Positions 7,346 to 16,530 of a DNA stretch of 64,000 nt are shown here, one piece after another. The stretch covers positions 23,893-87,892 of the forward strand of contig JAFXEB010000002.1 of the NCBI GenBank assembly GCA_017521025.1, read 5' to 3'. How positions within the stretch are numbered: the first letter of the stretch is position 1; every line of letters begins with the position of its first letter. The position numbers and the translations under genes are program-made. The DNA comes from Clostridia bacterium (lineage in GTDB: Bacteria > Bacillota > Clostridia > Oscillospirales > CAG-382). The notes beneath the pieces are model-generated. The model did no database searches. It had not been told where the DNA came from and saw only the letters and a list, made by a program, of their open reading frames with translations.

Positions 7346-9910
7346 TTATCTTGCCAACGCCAGCTTTATAAGGATACAGTCGGCAGAATCGGTGGTGTTG
7401 TTGCCGTTCATATCTGCGGCGATGAAGTATGCGCCCGTAAAGCTCAGCGCTTTCTTGATAGAAGTAGTCAGCGCAAGATAATCGAGAGAGGAGATGTCTG
7501 CGTCACCGTTGATGTCACCCTGAAGAACGGCGATACAGCTCTCGTCCCCACAGCTTACAGTGTAGCCTGTGCCTACACTGTTGCCGTCCGCTACAGCGGT
7601 GCCGCTGTTGTCGGTTATGGTGACCTCGTATTTAAACAGCGTTTTAAGAGCGGTGCCCGTGGTGCCAACCGCAAAGCCGCTGAAATATTCGTTAAGGCTG
7701 TAGCTGCCGCTTGCCGCTGCGGCGTCGGTCAGCTCAAGCTTTGCCGCCGAGACCACAGTGAACGGGGCGCTCAGTACGGTATGAGTCTTGGGAGAGGAGC
7801 CGTTTATGGTCTGCATCTGCACCGTGTAGGTATAGCTGCCTATGGGCAGTGTTGAAATATTGATATCAGCGTTTGCAGCAGACAGGTCATAGCTTGTAGT
7901 GTATGGGCTTGAGGTATGAGTGGCGACCGCAGTGCCTGCCGAGTTCAGCACCGAAACGCTGACATTGTATAAACCTGTGTCGGTATTGAGGGTGCCGCCC
8001 AGCGTAAACGCCTCACCCACCGTGTGTTCGGTAGGATATTTGCCGTTATCCACCTTCGCCCATGCGGCGTAGAAGGTGACAATATCCCTGTCAGTGGAGG
8101 AGGAGGCAGAAATAGAGCAGCCGTCTGTATAGGTCTTAAGGAAATAGCCGGTGGTGTCTGTACCGGGAGCCAGCCACTTGTCAGCGAGGGTAGAGGTATT
8201 CTTGTAGCACCAGGTGTTATCAGAGCGCCTGAAGGCTGTCCAGCCAACGAAGGTGTAGCCCTCACGGGTGAAGGCGTTGGAGGTAATGGCGGTGGATGTG
8301 CCGTATACTATCTTCTGCTGTGCCATGGTGCCCGTGCCGCCGTTGGCATCGTACTGGATGTAGTAGGATTTTGTGCCTGTGGAGTTGGGGGTCCACTGAG
8401 CATAGCAGGTTACGGTGTCGCCGTCTACCGAGGTAAGGGCGGATACAGAGCGCTTATCCTCGTAAAGGGCGAGCACTGCGGTAGCAGGCTGAGAGCCCTT
8501 GGTGTACCAAGTGGGATTGCCGCTCTCAGTGAAATAAAGCCACTTGCCGTCCGACTTGCGGGTGAGATACCAGCCTGCAAAGGTATAGCCGCTATAGGTG
8601 AAATAGTTGGGACGCAGGTTGGTGGATACGCCCTTTATATGAATGGTACTGCTCATCTTATAGTTGCCCGAGCTGGAGTTGGTGCCGCTGTCGGTGCCGC
8701 CGTTTGCGTTGTACTTTACGGTATACACAACGGCACTGTCATCAACCATAGGAGTGAAATCGCCGGTGCCGCTCTTATAGCTCATGGAATATACGCCCTC
8801 AAAGCTTGCCACGGGAGAAGCGTTGGCGTTGATGTACATCTTAAGGTCGCCTGTGGTGCCCTGACCCGTGCGGAAGCCCACAGACTCTATCTCCAGATCA
8901 TTGCAGGAGGAGCTGGTGGCAGAGGCGGTCAGATAGAAGTTGGTCTTTGTGGGGTGAACAAGCGTGGTCTTGTTAGTGGAGAAATCCATCAATGCATCAG
9001 TGAGCACCTTGCTTACGTTATAGGTGAGTATTACGTTGGTGGTAATGGGGCTGGCGGGCTTGAACATGGGCACGTAGATGGTCTGCTCCAGAGAGTTGTA
9101 GTAAAAGCCCTGATTGACCCAAGTCTCCATATTGGCGTAGGTACCTGCAGAGGAGTTGCTCTTTGCAAATATAGCGTTCCTCTTGTCGATGGTGAAGATC
9201 TTGTAGCAGGTCACCTTGGTAGGGTTGGAGGCGGTGCCGCCGGTGGCAGTATCCGCTATCTTGCAGTAATAAAAGGTCTCGCCGTTCTTGAGTAGCAGGT
9301 AGAAATAGCCGCCCGAGTGCTTGTACTGACGCACGCTGGAGACGGTCATAGAGGTACCGCTTGTATTAACGGTATCAAAATATCCGGTGAAATACAGGTT
9401 TGTGCCCGATATCTTCATCCTCGACAAGGAGTTCCCCTTAATGCTCGTGGCAACCAGCATATAATTTACGTCATTTGCAGTTACTACCTGAAGGTCGTTT
9501 GCGTGACCGCAGGTGTCACAGCCGCTGGTAGAGGTAGCCGAGGTACTCGAATAGTAGTTCATATAGGAGACCGAGCCCGAGGAAATAGTAGTACGTGCTA
9601 TGGAAACGTAGGTGTCACTGCTGTTGCGCTTGGCGGTGTAGATATAGGTGGTGCCTACGTTCATGCCCTGCATAGAGGTGCAGGAGGTACCGCCCACGGT
9701 CTTGTTTGCGTGGATGGAAAGAAGGCTTGCCTCGCCCATAGTGTGGGTAACGTAGCCATTGTAGGAGTAGGCAGAGGGACTTACACCGCTATCCCCGATA
9801 ACAGCCTTTACCGTCGCACCGAGATCTGCCTCCACGGCGGTAACGGCGAGGGCGGGGGACAGCATACACAGACAAAGAAGAAGTGATATCATGCTGAGTA
9901 GCTTTTTCAT
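7346..9910 (-). CDS. Secreted InlB-repeat protein with C-terminal dockerin
   Basis: The start is set at 9910 (MKKLLSMISLLL), where an AAGAAAGGTG ribosome site precedes ATG; this gives 854 aa with a clean Sec signal peptide ending near ALA-VTA. Residues ~30-390 are Ser/Thr/Gly-rich and beta-like, with a CDTCGHANDL motif, and may form a propeller-like domain. Two InlB/Listeria-Bacteroides repeats follow, marked by YTVKYNANGG...GYTFAGWYL and YYIQYDANGG...GYTFVGWTA. A beta domain of ~150 residues is next. A type I dockerin ends the protein, with Ca-binding-like loops DINGDADISSLD and DMNGNNTTDSAD. Dockerins bind cohesins of cellulosomal scaffolds or surface proteins; no cohesin is in the window. 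Ligand unknown. It has its own strong promoter. Confidence 0.9.
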   Translation of the reverse strand: MKKLLSMISLLLCLCMLSPALAVTAVEADLGATVKAVIGDSGVSPSAYSYNGYVTHTMGEASLLSIHANKTVGGTSCTSMQGMNVGTTYIYTAKRNSSDTYVSIARTTISSGSVSYMNYYSSTSATSTSGCDTCGHANDLQVVTANDVNYMLVATSIKGNSLSRMKISGTNLYFTGYFDTVNTSGTSMTVSSVRQYKHSGGYFYLLLKNGETFYYCKIADTATGGTASNPTKVTCYKIFTIDKRNAIFAKSNSSAGTYANMETWVNQGFYYNSLEQTIYVPMFKPASPITTNVILTYNVSKVLTDALMDFSTNKTTLVHPTKTNFYLTASATSSSCNDLEIESVGFRTGQGTTGDLKMYINANASPVASFEGVYSMSYKSGTGDFTPMVDDSAVVYTVKYNANGGTDSGTNSSSGNYKMSSTIHIKGVSTNLRPNYFTYSGYTFAGWYLTRKSDGKWLYFTESGNPTWYTKGSQPATAVLALYEDKRSVSALTSVDGDTVTCYAQWTPNSTGTKSYYIQYDANGGTGTMAQQKIVYGTSTAITSNAFTREGYTFVGWTAFRRSDNTWCYKNTSTLADKWLAPGTDTTGYFLKTYTDGCSISASSSTDRDIVTFYAAWAKVDNGKYPTEHTVGEAFTLGGTLNTDTGLYNVSVSVLNSAGTAVATHTSSPYTTSYDLSAANADINISTLPIGSYTYTVQMQTINGSSPKTHTVLSAPFTVVSAAKLELTDAAAASGSYSLNEYFSGFAVGTTGTALKTLFKYEVTITDNSGTAVADGNSVGTGYTVSCGDESCIAVLQGDINGDADISSLDYLALTTSIKKALSFTGAYFIAADMNGNNTTDSADCILIKLALAR

Positions 9911-9968
9911 AATATACCGCACCTTTCTTGTATAAATACACATAATCATTGCCTATATTATATAATAA

Positions 9969-9997
9969 AGTATAGCAAAAAGGCTTCTTTTTGTCAA
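9969..9997 (-). promoter_or_regulatory. Sigma-A promoter of the dockerin protein gene
   Basis: On the minus strand, TTGACA (9992-9997) and TATACT (9969-9974) are separated by exactly 17 bases, about 60 bases before the ATG. Confidence 0.85.
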
Positions 9998-10028
9998 TCT
10001 ATCAATAATATACAATATAATGCGCTGA

Positions 10029-10047
10029 TGTTTATGCAACATAAACA
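10029..10047. repeat. 8-3-8 palindrome upstream of the dockerin promoter
   Basis: TGTTTATG-CAA-CATAAACA is a perfect inverted repeat about 32 bases upstream of the minus-strand -35 box and next to the radical SAM terminator. It is a possible activator or repressor site; chance or an extension of the terminator fold is possible. Confidence 0.35.
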
Positions 10048-10088
10048 AAAACGGGGCGGCTCAAGTCGAAAAAGACGAGCCGCCCCGT
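10045..10088 (-). terminator. Terminator of the GH31-radical SAM operon
   Basis: A 12-bp GC-rich stem (arms 10051-10062 and 10077-10088) has a second short GTC/GAC stem in its loop. On the minus strand it is followed by GTTTTTG. Confidence 0.8.
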
Positions 10089-10093
10089 GTTCT

Positions 10094-10942
10094 CTATTTC
10101 CTCGGCAGCCTTGTGTGTGCAAAGCCGCAACGCAGACAAAGGGGCTCTGTCACCCTGCGGTTTTCAAAGGACGTCTTCAGGCAGACCGCTCTGTCAGAGC
10201 ACAGTATCTCCTCAAGGGGAGCGTCATAGATGTTGCCAAGGGCTATCTGCCCCTCCGCATCAAGACAGCAGGGCACTACCGTGCCGTCACACAGTACCCC
10301 TACCTGATTCCTCAGTCCGTAGCAGGCGATGCGCCCGCCCATATCGGGTGCGCTCATATCGGGCCACTCAAAGCTCTCGCCCCACTCAAGGTATAGCCTC
10401 TCCCTCAGCTTATAGCTCTTCTCTCTGCTTGCCGCTTCGGGAAGCACACCGAAACGATCCTCGGTCATACCGAGTATTCTTCCGTTAAGCTCCTCCTTGC
10501 CTCCAATATTCCACAGCCGCAATACTGTTATTATCCCTGCGGCGGCACTGTCTGCGGCAAAATCAAAGCTGTTTTGCAGATATTCCTCCAAGGGGTAGGG
10601 CAGAGCGTTTGCCTCATAGGCGTGGAGGGATATGCTTATCTTGTGGAGCGAGCCTGCCCCAAGCAGTCCCTCACGCCTTTCGTAAAGCAGTGTACCGTTG
10701 GTGGTCAGTATCACCTTAAAGCCAAGCTCCCCAGCTATGTCCATAAACCGCCCCAGCAGTGGGTGCAGCAGGGGCTCACCCATCAGATGAAAATACAGAT
10801 ACTCGCAAAAGGGACGTAGCCTTGTGGCGGCAAGAGCGAACTCCTCCTCATTCATAAAGCGTGCCGCCCTTTTTGTGCCGTGGCAAAAGCTACAGCTTAA
10901 ATTGCAGACGTTGGTTATCTCAAGATATGCCTTGTTGCCCAT
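10094..10942 (-). CDS. Radical SAM/SPASM-like enzyme
   Basis: The N-terminal motif CNLSCSFC is the CxxxCxxC that binds the 4Fe-4S cluster and S-adenosylmethionine; GEP and TTNGT motifs follow as in radical SAM barrels. The C-terminal third has CYGLRNQ, PCCLDAEGQ, LGNIYD and CLRCGF, a SPASM-type auxiliary cluster region found in peptide- and protein-modifying maturases such as anaerobic sulfatase-maturase relatives. ATG 10942 (282 aa) is chosen; a TTG at 10960 would overlap the upstream GH31 gene. The stop of GH31 is 7 bases away, so the two are one operon. Substrate unknown. A sulfatase-like domain is encoded at 18524, but it has an LTA-synthase-type Thr, so a maturation link is unproven. Confidence 0.85.
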   Translation of the reverse strand: MGNKAYLEITNVCNLSCSFCHGTKRAARFMNEEEFALAATRLRPFCEYLYFHLMGEPLLHPLLGRFMDIAGELGFKVILTTNGTLLYERREGLLGAGSLHKISISLHAYEANALPYPLEEYLQNSFDFAADSAAAGIITVLRLWNIGGKEELNGRILGMTEDRFGVLPEAASREKSYKLRERLYLEWGESFEWPDMSAPDMGGRIACYGLRNQVGVLCDGTVVPCCLDAEGQIALGNIYDAPLEEILCSDRAVCLKTSFENRRVTEPLCLRCGFAHTRLPRK

Positions 10943-10949
10943 ATGTCCC

Positions 10950-13430
10950 TCAGTCCTCAAACTCGTCCTTCGTCAACGTAAGCAGCTCCCTTATCGCCTT
11001 TACCGTATGGTAGCTCTCGGGTGAGCTGTTGCCAAGCCTGAATATTTTTTCGTGCAGGTCAGGCTCCTCCTTGCAGGCGGTGTTATAGTAGTGGTTTTTC
11101 AGCTCAAAGGTGATGTTTGCCTTGACCAATAATGCGTATATGCGCTCGTAAACGTCGCTGTTGTCATGAACAAGTCTGTCACCGCTGATAATGACCTCTA
11201 TGTCCTCGCTCACAGGCGCAGTCAGCTCTACCGTCAGTGTGTTTTGCCCGTGGTTGTAGTGGCTGCTTGCCTCAGCACTCTTGCCTCCTACCGTTACAGC
11301 CGCACCCACGCATCTGTGAAAGCCTCTGAATGAAAGCGTGTATCGGCGCTCCTTGGGCAGCAGTGAGAGGTCACCCCTTGCTCCGCTCAGCACAAAACGT
11401 GCGCTGTCGCCCCACTCAAGGCGCATATCGGTAAGGGCAAAGGCGCCTTCTTTGTAGTCCTGACCCTCGCCTCCGTCCTCGTATAAGGTGAAGGCACCGT
11501 CGGCGCAAGGGAATACCAATATCTCAAGGTCCTTGCCGCAGGCAGGCACGTTGTCCCTCTCCCTGTGTATACAAAGGGGTACTATCGCCCCCGCCTTGGC
11601 TAATACGGGGTAGCTGTGTATGTCACGGAAAAGCTCCGTCCGTCTGCTTTGCTTGCTGTGATAGTGTAGTCCCGTCTCAAGGTCAAACAAATCGCCTGCA
11701 GGCAGCCATGCCTCCGCCCTGCCAAGTCCGTCGGCGGCACCGTTTGGCTCGGTAATTGGGCATACCATAAGCTCACTGCCAAACATAAATTGATTTTTCA
11801 CCTCGTAGGCGGCGGAGCACTTGGGATAGGAGTAATACATAGGCTCCACAAGAGGGGCAAGCTCCTTGTGACAGCGGTAATTCATAGTGTATATATATGG
11901 GAACAGCCTGTGGCGCAGTCTCAGCCATTTGCGTATGGCTTCGCCGGCTTCACCCCCGTAGTGCCACGCCTCCTTCAGCTGAAAACGGTTGCTGGTGCTG
12001 TGCAGGCGGTTGATAGGGGAGAATACCCCAAGCTGTATCCAACGGGTCATAAGACAGTCGTCACGGTAGCCGTGCATGTGACCGCCTATATCGTGGCTCC
12101 ACCAACAGTAGCCGATATTGGATGCCGTGGCGGTAAAGTAAGGCTGAAACTCAAGGGCGTCCCAGGAGACCCTCGTATCCCCTGAAAAGCCTACGGGATA
12201 GCGGTGGCTGCCTGCCCCCGCAAAGCGGGAGAAGAACATAGGTCTTTTGCCGTTACGTGATATGTCAAGTATATGCAGGTGGTTCAGCATCCACAGTGGG
12301 TCAAGCCTCTCACGGGGGTCGGCAAGCACGCCGCCCACGTTGCGCTCGTGTATCCACCAATAGTCTGTGCCCTGTTGCCAGTCCATCCACCAAAAGTCCA
12401 CACCGTCCTCCTCATAGGGGTGGTGCAGTATATCAAAATAGTCAGCCATAGCCTTGGGTGACAGCACGTTAAGGGGTATGCGCCTGCCGCTTTTGGGGTC
12501 GATGCCTGCGGCGACAGCCGCCCTTTCGTACATTGCCTCGTGCCGTCTCACACCTTGAGCAGGGTGCAGGTTAAGGGCGGTCTTTAGCCCCCTTGCCTTA
12601 AGCTCTGCAAGAAAAGCCTTGTAGTCGGGAAACAGCTCCTCGTTCCAGGTATAGCCCGTCCAGCCGCTTTCAAAGCCCTCCTCGGTCTCCCTCAGCTCCT
12701 CGGGGATGTTTACTATGTGCCAGTCCATATCTATAACGCCCACGGAAAAGGGAACGTCCTCCTCCTTGAAACGGTCCATGAGCGCAGTATATTCCTCTGC
12801 GGTATACTTGTGGTATCTGCTCCACCAGTTGCCAAGGGCGTAGGCAGGCAGTAGAGGCGGTGCGCCCGTTATGCGGAAATAGTCACTTACCGCCGCCCTG
12901 TAGTCATAGCCGTAGCCGAAAAAGTAAAGGTCAAGGCTGCCCTCACTGCGGGTCTCTATCCAGCCGTCCTCACCCAAAACCATAGTATCCGTATCGTCCA
13001 GCACGGAAAAACCAAAGCGTGAGCATACGCCTCTGCCAAGGGGCAGTGCTCCGTCGGTAACGTCAAGGGTGCGTGCCGTGCCGCCAAGGTCCTCAAAATC
13101 CTCACCGTAGTACCATGTGCTCCCCGGCTCGTTCACAAGCCGTACGCTGAGACTGTCACGGCTGAAGGGCTCGCCCTCCTTGTAGCGCAGTACAAGCTCT
13201 GCGGTGCAAAGAGTGAGAACGCCATCCTCCCTTTTCGCATCGTGGTCCACTGCGCCAAGGTCTCTGTAAAAAACGGACTGGCTCGCCCTGTCCTCGGCAC
13301 TGCCGTCGCCGAAATGCTCAAGCCTTATAAGCCTTGGGGTGATAAGGGTAAAGCGGTAACCCTTGCCCTCTACGGTATTGCCCGGGTGGGCGTTGGGAGC
13401 TACCTTCCATTTAAAGCGGTCGTATGCCAT
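10950..13430 (-). CDS. GH31 family alpha-glycosidase
   Basis: An 826-aa cytoplasmic enzyme (no signal peptide) of glycoside hydrolase family 31, which cleaves alpha-glucosides, alpha-xylosides or related linkages with retention. The catalytic barrel spans about residues 190-560. Asp350 in WWMDWQQ fits the nucleophile and Asp418 in GFSGDTRVSW the acid/base; the family signature WWSHDIGG follows. After the C-terminal beta domains there is an extra helical tail of ~75 residues ending in TKDEFED, not needed by the family. GGAGGAGACGG before ATG 13430 supports the start. It is first in an operon with the radical SAM gene and has its own promoter. Alpha-glucosidase versus alpha-xylosidase cannot be decided by eye. 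Confidence 0.92.
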   Translation of the reverse strand: MAYDRFKWKVAPNAHPGNTVEGKGYRFTLITPRLIRLEHFGDGSAEDRASQSVFYRDLGAVDHDAKREDGVLTLCTAELVLRYKEGEPFSRDSLSVRLVNEPGSTWYYGEDFEDLGGTARTLDVTDGALPLGRGVCSRFGFSVLDDTDTMVLGEDGWIETRSEGSLDLYFFGYGYDYRAAVSDYFRITGAPPLLPAYALGNWWSRYHKYTAEEYTALMDRFKEEDVPFSVGVIDMDWHIVNIPEELRETEEGFESGWTGYTWNEELFPDYKAFLAELKARGLKTALNLHPAQGVRRHEAMYERAAVAAGIDPKSGRRIPLNVLSPKAMADYFDILHHPYEEDGVDFWWMDWQQGTDYWWIHERNVGGVLADPRERLDPLWMLNHLHILDISRNGKRPMFFSRFAGAGSHRYPVGFSGDTRVSWDALEFQPYFTATASNIGYCWWSHDIGGHMHGYRDDCLMTRWIQLGVFSPINRLHSTSNRFQLKEAWHYGGEAGEAIRKWLRLRHRLFPYIYTMNYRCHKELAPLVEPMYYSYPKCSAAYEVKNQFMFGSELMVCPITEPNGAADGLGRAEAWLPAGDLFDLETGLHYHSKQSRRTELFRDIHSYPVLAKAGAIVPLCIHRERDNVPACGKDLEILVFPCADGAFTLYEDGGEGQDYKEGAFALTDMRLEWGDSARFVLSGARGDLSLLPKERRYTLSFRGFHRCVGAAVTVGGKSAEASSHYNHGQNTLTVELTAPVSEDIEVIISGDRLVHDNSDVYERIYALLVKANITFELKNHYYNTACKEEPDLHEKIFRLGNSSPESYHTVKAIRELLTLTKDEFED

Positions 13431-13483
13431 ATCCGTCTCCTCCGTTTGCCTTGTTTTTACCTTCTGTATCCGACTGTAATACG

Positions 13484-13512
13484 ATTATAAAATATACCTC
13501 GGCATAAATCAA
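13484..13512 (-). promoter_or_regulatory. Promoter of the GH31 operon
   Basis: Minus-strand TTGATT (13507-13512), 17-base spacer, TATAAT (13484-13489), in the 290-base divergent region shared with the lic operon. Confidence 0.75.
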
Positions 13513-13606
13513 GGGAAAAACGTTTTTTTGGCTGTCCGAAAAGCCCTTGGATTTTCGGTATATTCACTAAAAACTGCAAAAATATGCTAAAATGCTAAAT
13601 TTGCTA

Positions 13607-13635
13607 TTGTAAAATAAATAAAATAGGTATATAAT
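13607..13635 (+). promoter_or_regulatory. Promoter of the lic/teichoic operon
   Basis: TTGTAA (13607-13612), 17-base AT-rich spacer, TATAAT (13630-13635), about 100 bases before licC. The leader between 13640 and 13735 shows no clear structure. Confidence 0.75.
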
Positions 13636-13735
13636 GTAATTTATTAAATAACGAAAATATTTTTCCTGAGAGTATTTTTTTGTTGGTGCGCCATATATCT
13701 CGGGTGCGGTTTTATAAATGCAAAGGATGAGGCTT

Positions 13736-14605
13736 ATGTACAAGGTAGATAATGCGGTAATAATGGCGGCAGGCGCCTCTTCACGCTTTGCCCCTCTCTC
13801 CTACGAGCTGCCCAAGGCGCTTATCACCGTAAAGGGTGAGGTGCTTATCGAGCGGCAGATAGCTCAGCTCAAGGCGGCGGGGATAGAGGATATTTACGTG
13901 GTGGTTGGCTATAAGGGCGATATGTTCTCGTACCTTGAGGAAAAGCTTGGGGTGCATATCGTCGAAAACCCCGACTATCTCACAAGAAACAACAATGCCA
14001 GCATCTATGCGGTGCGCCATATTCTGAAAAACACATATATCTGCTCAGCAGACAACTATTTTTCCGAAAACCCCTTTGAGTCTCAGGTGGACGGCAGCTA
14101 CTACGCCGCCGTTTATGCCGAGGGCGACACCAAGGAGTGGTGTATGGATTGCGATGAGGACGGGGTGATAAGCAGTGTGCGCATCGGCGGCAGAGACGCC
14201 TGGTATATGCTCGGTCACACCTTCTGGGATGAGGAGTTCAGCAAGGGCTTTCTCCGTATACTGGAGGCAGAGTATGACCGCCCCGAAACGGCGGACAAGC
14301 TGTGGGAGAGCATTTATATGGAGCATCTTGACAGCCTTAAGATGAAGATGCGCAGGTATGAGGACGGCGTTATTTTTGAGTTTGACACTCTGGATGAGCT
14401 TAGGGAGTTTGACGAGAGCTACCGTGAGGATACCCGTTCTGCCATTCTCAAGACTATAGCGGCAGAGCTTTCCTGTAAAGAGAGGGATATTACAGACCTT
14501 AAGGCATACAGGGGTGACAGTAACGATGCGGCAGGCTTTACCTTTACCGCCTGCGGCAAGGGGTACCGTTACTCCTACAGCGACAGTAAGATAAAGGAGA
14601 ACTGA
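13736..14605 (+). CDS. licC: LicC-like phosphocholine cytidylyltransferase
   Basis: A nucleotidyltransferase of 289 aa that should make CDP-choline from CTP and phosphocholine in the cytoplasm. The N-terminus reads VIMAAGASSRF...PKAL, the NTP-transferase signature with the nucleotide-binding loop and catalytic Lys. A GYKGD and an NNASIYA segment follow, as in LicC-type enzymes. ATG 13736 is preferred because AAAGGA lies 8 bases upstream; an ATG 18 bases earlier has a poor SD. A C-terminal extension of ~60 residues past the core holds an acyl-carrier-like acidic helix. It is first in a run of six closely spaced genes; adjacent choline-kinase and choline-transporter genes make the assignment strong. 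Confidence 0.88.
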   Translation: MYKVDNAVIMAAGASSRFAPLSYELPKALITVKGEVLIERQIAQLKAAGIEDIYVVVGYKGDMFSYLEEKLGVHIVENPDYLTRNNNASIYAVRHILKNTYICSADNYFSENPFESQVDGSYYAAVYAEGDTKEWCMDCDEDGVISSVRIGGRDAWYMLGHTFWDEEFSKGFLRILEAEYDRPETADKLWESIYMEHLDSLKMKMRRYEDGVIFEFDTLDELREFDESYREDTRSAILKTIAAELSCKERDITDLKAYRGDSNDAAGFTFTACGKGYRYSYSDSKIKEN

Positions 14606-14608
14606 TTT

Positions 14609-15508
14609 ATGGCAAGAGAGATAATTAAGGAAGATATACCTAAGATAAAAGCGTTGCTTGAGAAGGCACTTGGCGTTTCGGACTATGAGAGCCTTGCCCG
14701 TATGGGTGGACTCACCAACCACACCTACAGGGTGAGCCTTGCCGACGGCAGTGAGTATGCTTTGCGCCTCCCCGGTGAGGGCACTGAGGAGATGATCGTC
14801 CGTGGTGACGAGAAAAAGAGCACGGTGCTCGCCTGCGACCTTGGCATAGATGCTGAGCTTTTGTATTTCGGCGATGACGGCTCCAAGGTGACAGCCTACA
14901 TAAAGAACGCCGAGACCATGTCTGCCGACACCATAAAGGACCCTCTTCGCATAAAGCAGGTGGCAGAAATTTATAAAAAGCTTCATTCCTGCGGTGTCGA
15001 CACGGGCGTGCCCTTCGAGGTCTTCGATATGGCGGCAGGCTATAAGAAGATAATAGAGGACAAGAGCGTGCCTATGTTTGAAGATTACGACGGTATCGAG
15101 GCGGCTGTTATGGAGATAAAGGCGGAGACAGATGCCGCAGTATCACCCAAAAAGGTTCCCTGCCACAACGACCCTCTCTGTGAGAACTGGGTGGTTGGCG
15201 ATGGGCGTATGTACCTTATAGATTGGGAGTACGCCGGTATGAACGACGGTATGTGGGATCTGGCTGACATTTCTATAGAGGCGTGCTTTGACGGGGAGTG
15301 TGACAGGGCGCTTCTCACCGCATATCTGGGCAAGGAGCCTGATAAGGACGAGATGAAGCATTTCCTTGCCAGCAAGATATACGTGGATTATCTCTGGACC
15401 CTTTGGGCAAAGGCGAGGGTTCCCTATGACGGTCAGCCTATGGAGGATTGGGCTGTGGAGCGTTATAACAGGCTTAAGGGCTTTATTGAAGAATACAGAA
15501 GCCTTTAG
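14609..15508 (+). CDS. licA: LicA-like choline kinase
   Basis: A 299-aa kinase of the choline/ethanolamine/aminoglycoside phosphotransferase fold. The Brenner motif CHNDPLCENWV carries catalytic Asp188 and Asn193, and LIDWEYAG carries the metal-binding Asp205. It phosphorylates choline with ATP, supplying LicC. AAAGGAG lies 9 bases before ATG; the gap from licC is 3 bases, so translation is coupled. The glycine loop is GGLTNHTYRV near residue 30. Ethanolamine or another amino alcohol cannot be excluded as substrate, but the licC-licA-licB order argues for choline. Confidence 0.9.
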   Translation: MAREIIKEDIPKIKALLEKALGVSDYESLARMGGLTNHTYRVSLADGSEYALRLPGEGTEEMIVRGDEKKSTVLACDLGIDAELLYFGDDGSKVTAYIKNAETMSADTIKDPLRIKQVAEIYKKLHSCGVDTGVPFEVFDMAAGYKKIIEDKSVPMFEDYDGIEAAVMEIKAETDAAVSPKKVPCHNDPLCENWVVGDGRMYLIDWEYAGMNDGMWDLADISIEACFDGECDRALLTAYLGKEPDKDEMKHFLASKIYVDYLWTLWAKARVPYDGQPMEDWAVERYNRLKGFIEEYRSL

Positions 15509-15550
15509 ATAATTACCAAATAAAACTTTACCGAAAATGGAGGATCTACT

Positions 15551-16495
15551 ATGTTTTCAGGCGTATTAGCAGGCATAACCTGGGCGGTGGAAACCGTAGT
15601 TCTGGGCATAGCTCTGGCTATGAGTCCCTTCTGCTCTACCGAGCAGGCTATCTTTCTTGCACCCTTTGTAAGCACCTTTTTGCACGATTTTTGCTCCGCA
15701 CTGTGGGCAACCATATATAACGCCGTAAAGGGCAATACCAAAAACGTTTGGCGTGCTCTCAAGACCAAAAGCGGTAAATGGGTCGTTGCGGCGGCAGTCA
15801 TCGGCGGTCCCGTGGGTATGACGGGCTATGTGCTTGCAGTTAACTATATGGGCGCATCCATAGGCGCTGTGGCAAGCGCTATTTTCCCCGCTATCGGCTC
15901 TATTCTCGCATACATCTTCCTTAAAGAGCGGATGAAGTGGTATCAGTGGATATTCCTTGTATTCACTTTGCTGGGTGTTTACGGCCTTAGCTATTCTCCC
16001 GACCTTAATATCGAAAACTTCTGGCTCGGTCTTTTGGGTGCGGCTATGTGCGCCTTTGGCTGGGGCATCGAGGCTGTTGTCCTTGCAAAATGCCTTACCG
16101 ACCCCGAGGTTACCGATGAGTACGCTCTGCAGATACGTCAGACCACCTCTGCCATCGTTTACGGCGCAATCATACTGCCCGTGCTCGGCGGCTGGGGCTT
16201 TACCGTTGACCTGTTCACCGCAGGTACAGGCTGGCTCCTCCCCACCATCGCTATAGCGGGTCTCTTTGCTACCGTGTCCTATCTCTTCTATTACAAGGCA
16301 ATAGCAAAGATAGGCGCATCCAAGGCTATGGCGCTCAACGTTACATACTGCGCTTGGGCTATCCTCTTTACGGTGCTCATTTTGGGCGACACCTCCGTGC
16401 TTACTCCCACTACTATTATCTGTGCTATCGTGGTTCTGGTTTGCGGTATCTTTGCGGCGGCAGACTTTAAGGAGATACTCGGTAAAAAGAAATAG
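15551..16495 (+). CDS. licB: LicB-like choline permease (DMT/EamA fold)
   Basis: A 314-aa integral membrane protein with about ten helices arranged as two EamA-like halves; the motif AIFPAIGSILAYIFLKER closes the first half, as in drug/metabolite transporters. The start AGVLAGITWAVETVVLG matches the LicB group that imports choline. GGAGG is 7 bases upstream of ATG 15551. Placement directly after licC and licA supports choline uptake as its job. A general amine exporter role is less likely. Confidence 0.85.
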   Translation: MFSGVLAGITWAVETVVLGIALAMSPFCSTEQAIFLAPFVSTFLHDFCSALWATIYNAVKGNTKNVWRALKTKSGKWVVAAAVIGGPVGMTGYVLAVNYMGASIGAVASAIFPAIGSILAYIFLKERMKWYQWIFLVFTLLGVYGLSYSPDLNIENFWLGLLGAAMCAFGWGIEAVVLAKCLTDPEVTDEYALQIRQTTSAIVYGAIILPVLGGWGFTVDLFTAGTGWLLPTIAIAGLFATVSYLFYYKAIAKIGASKAMALNVTYCAWAILFTVLILGDTSVLTPTTIICAIVVLVCGIFAAADFKEILGKKK

Positions 16496-16530
16496 TCGCC
16501 TTGCTATTGCGTAAAGGCTGATATTGTGCT

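Noticed and set aside
8024..9295. Plus-strand open frame of 423 codons, with another at 9317-9886
   Set aside because: Antisense shadow of the InlB/dockerin gene; low-complexity Gly/Val/Ala product, no signal, no ribosome site.
13640..13735. Possible riboswitch ahead of licC
   Set aside because: No stable helix or known aptamer sequence; the region is AT-rich and unstructured by eye.
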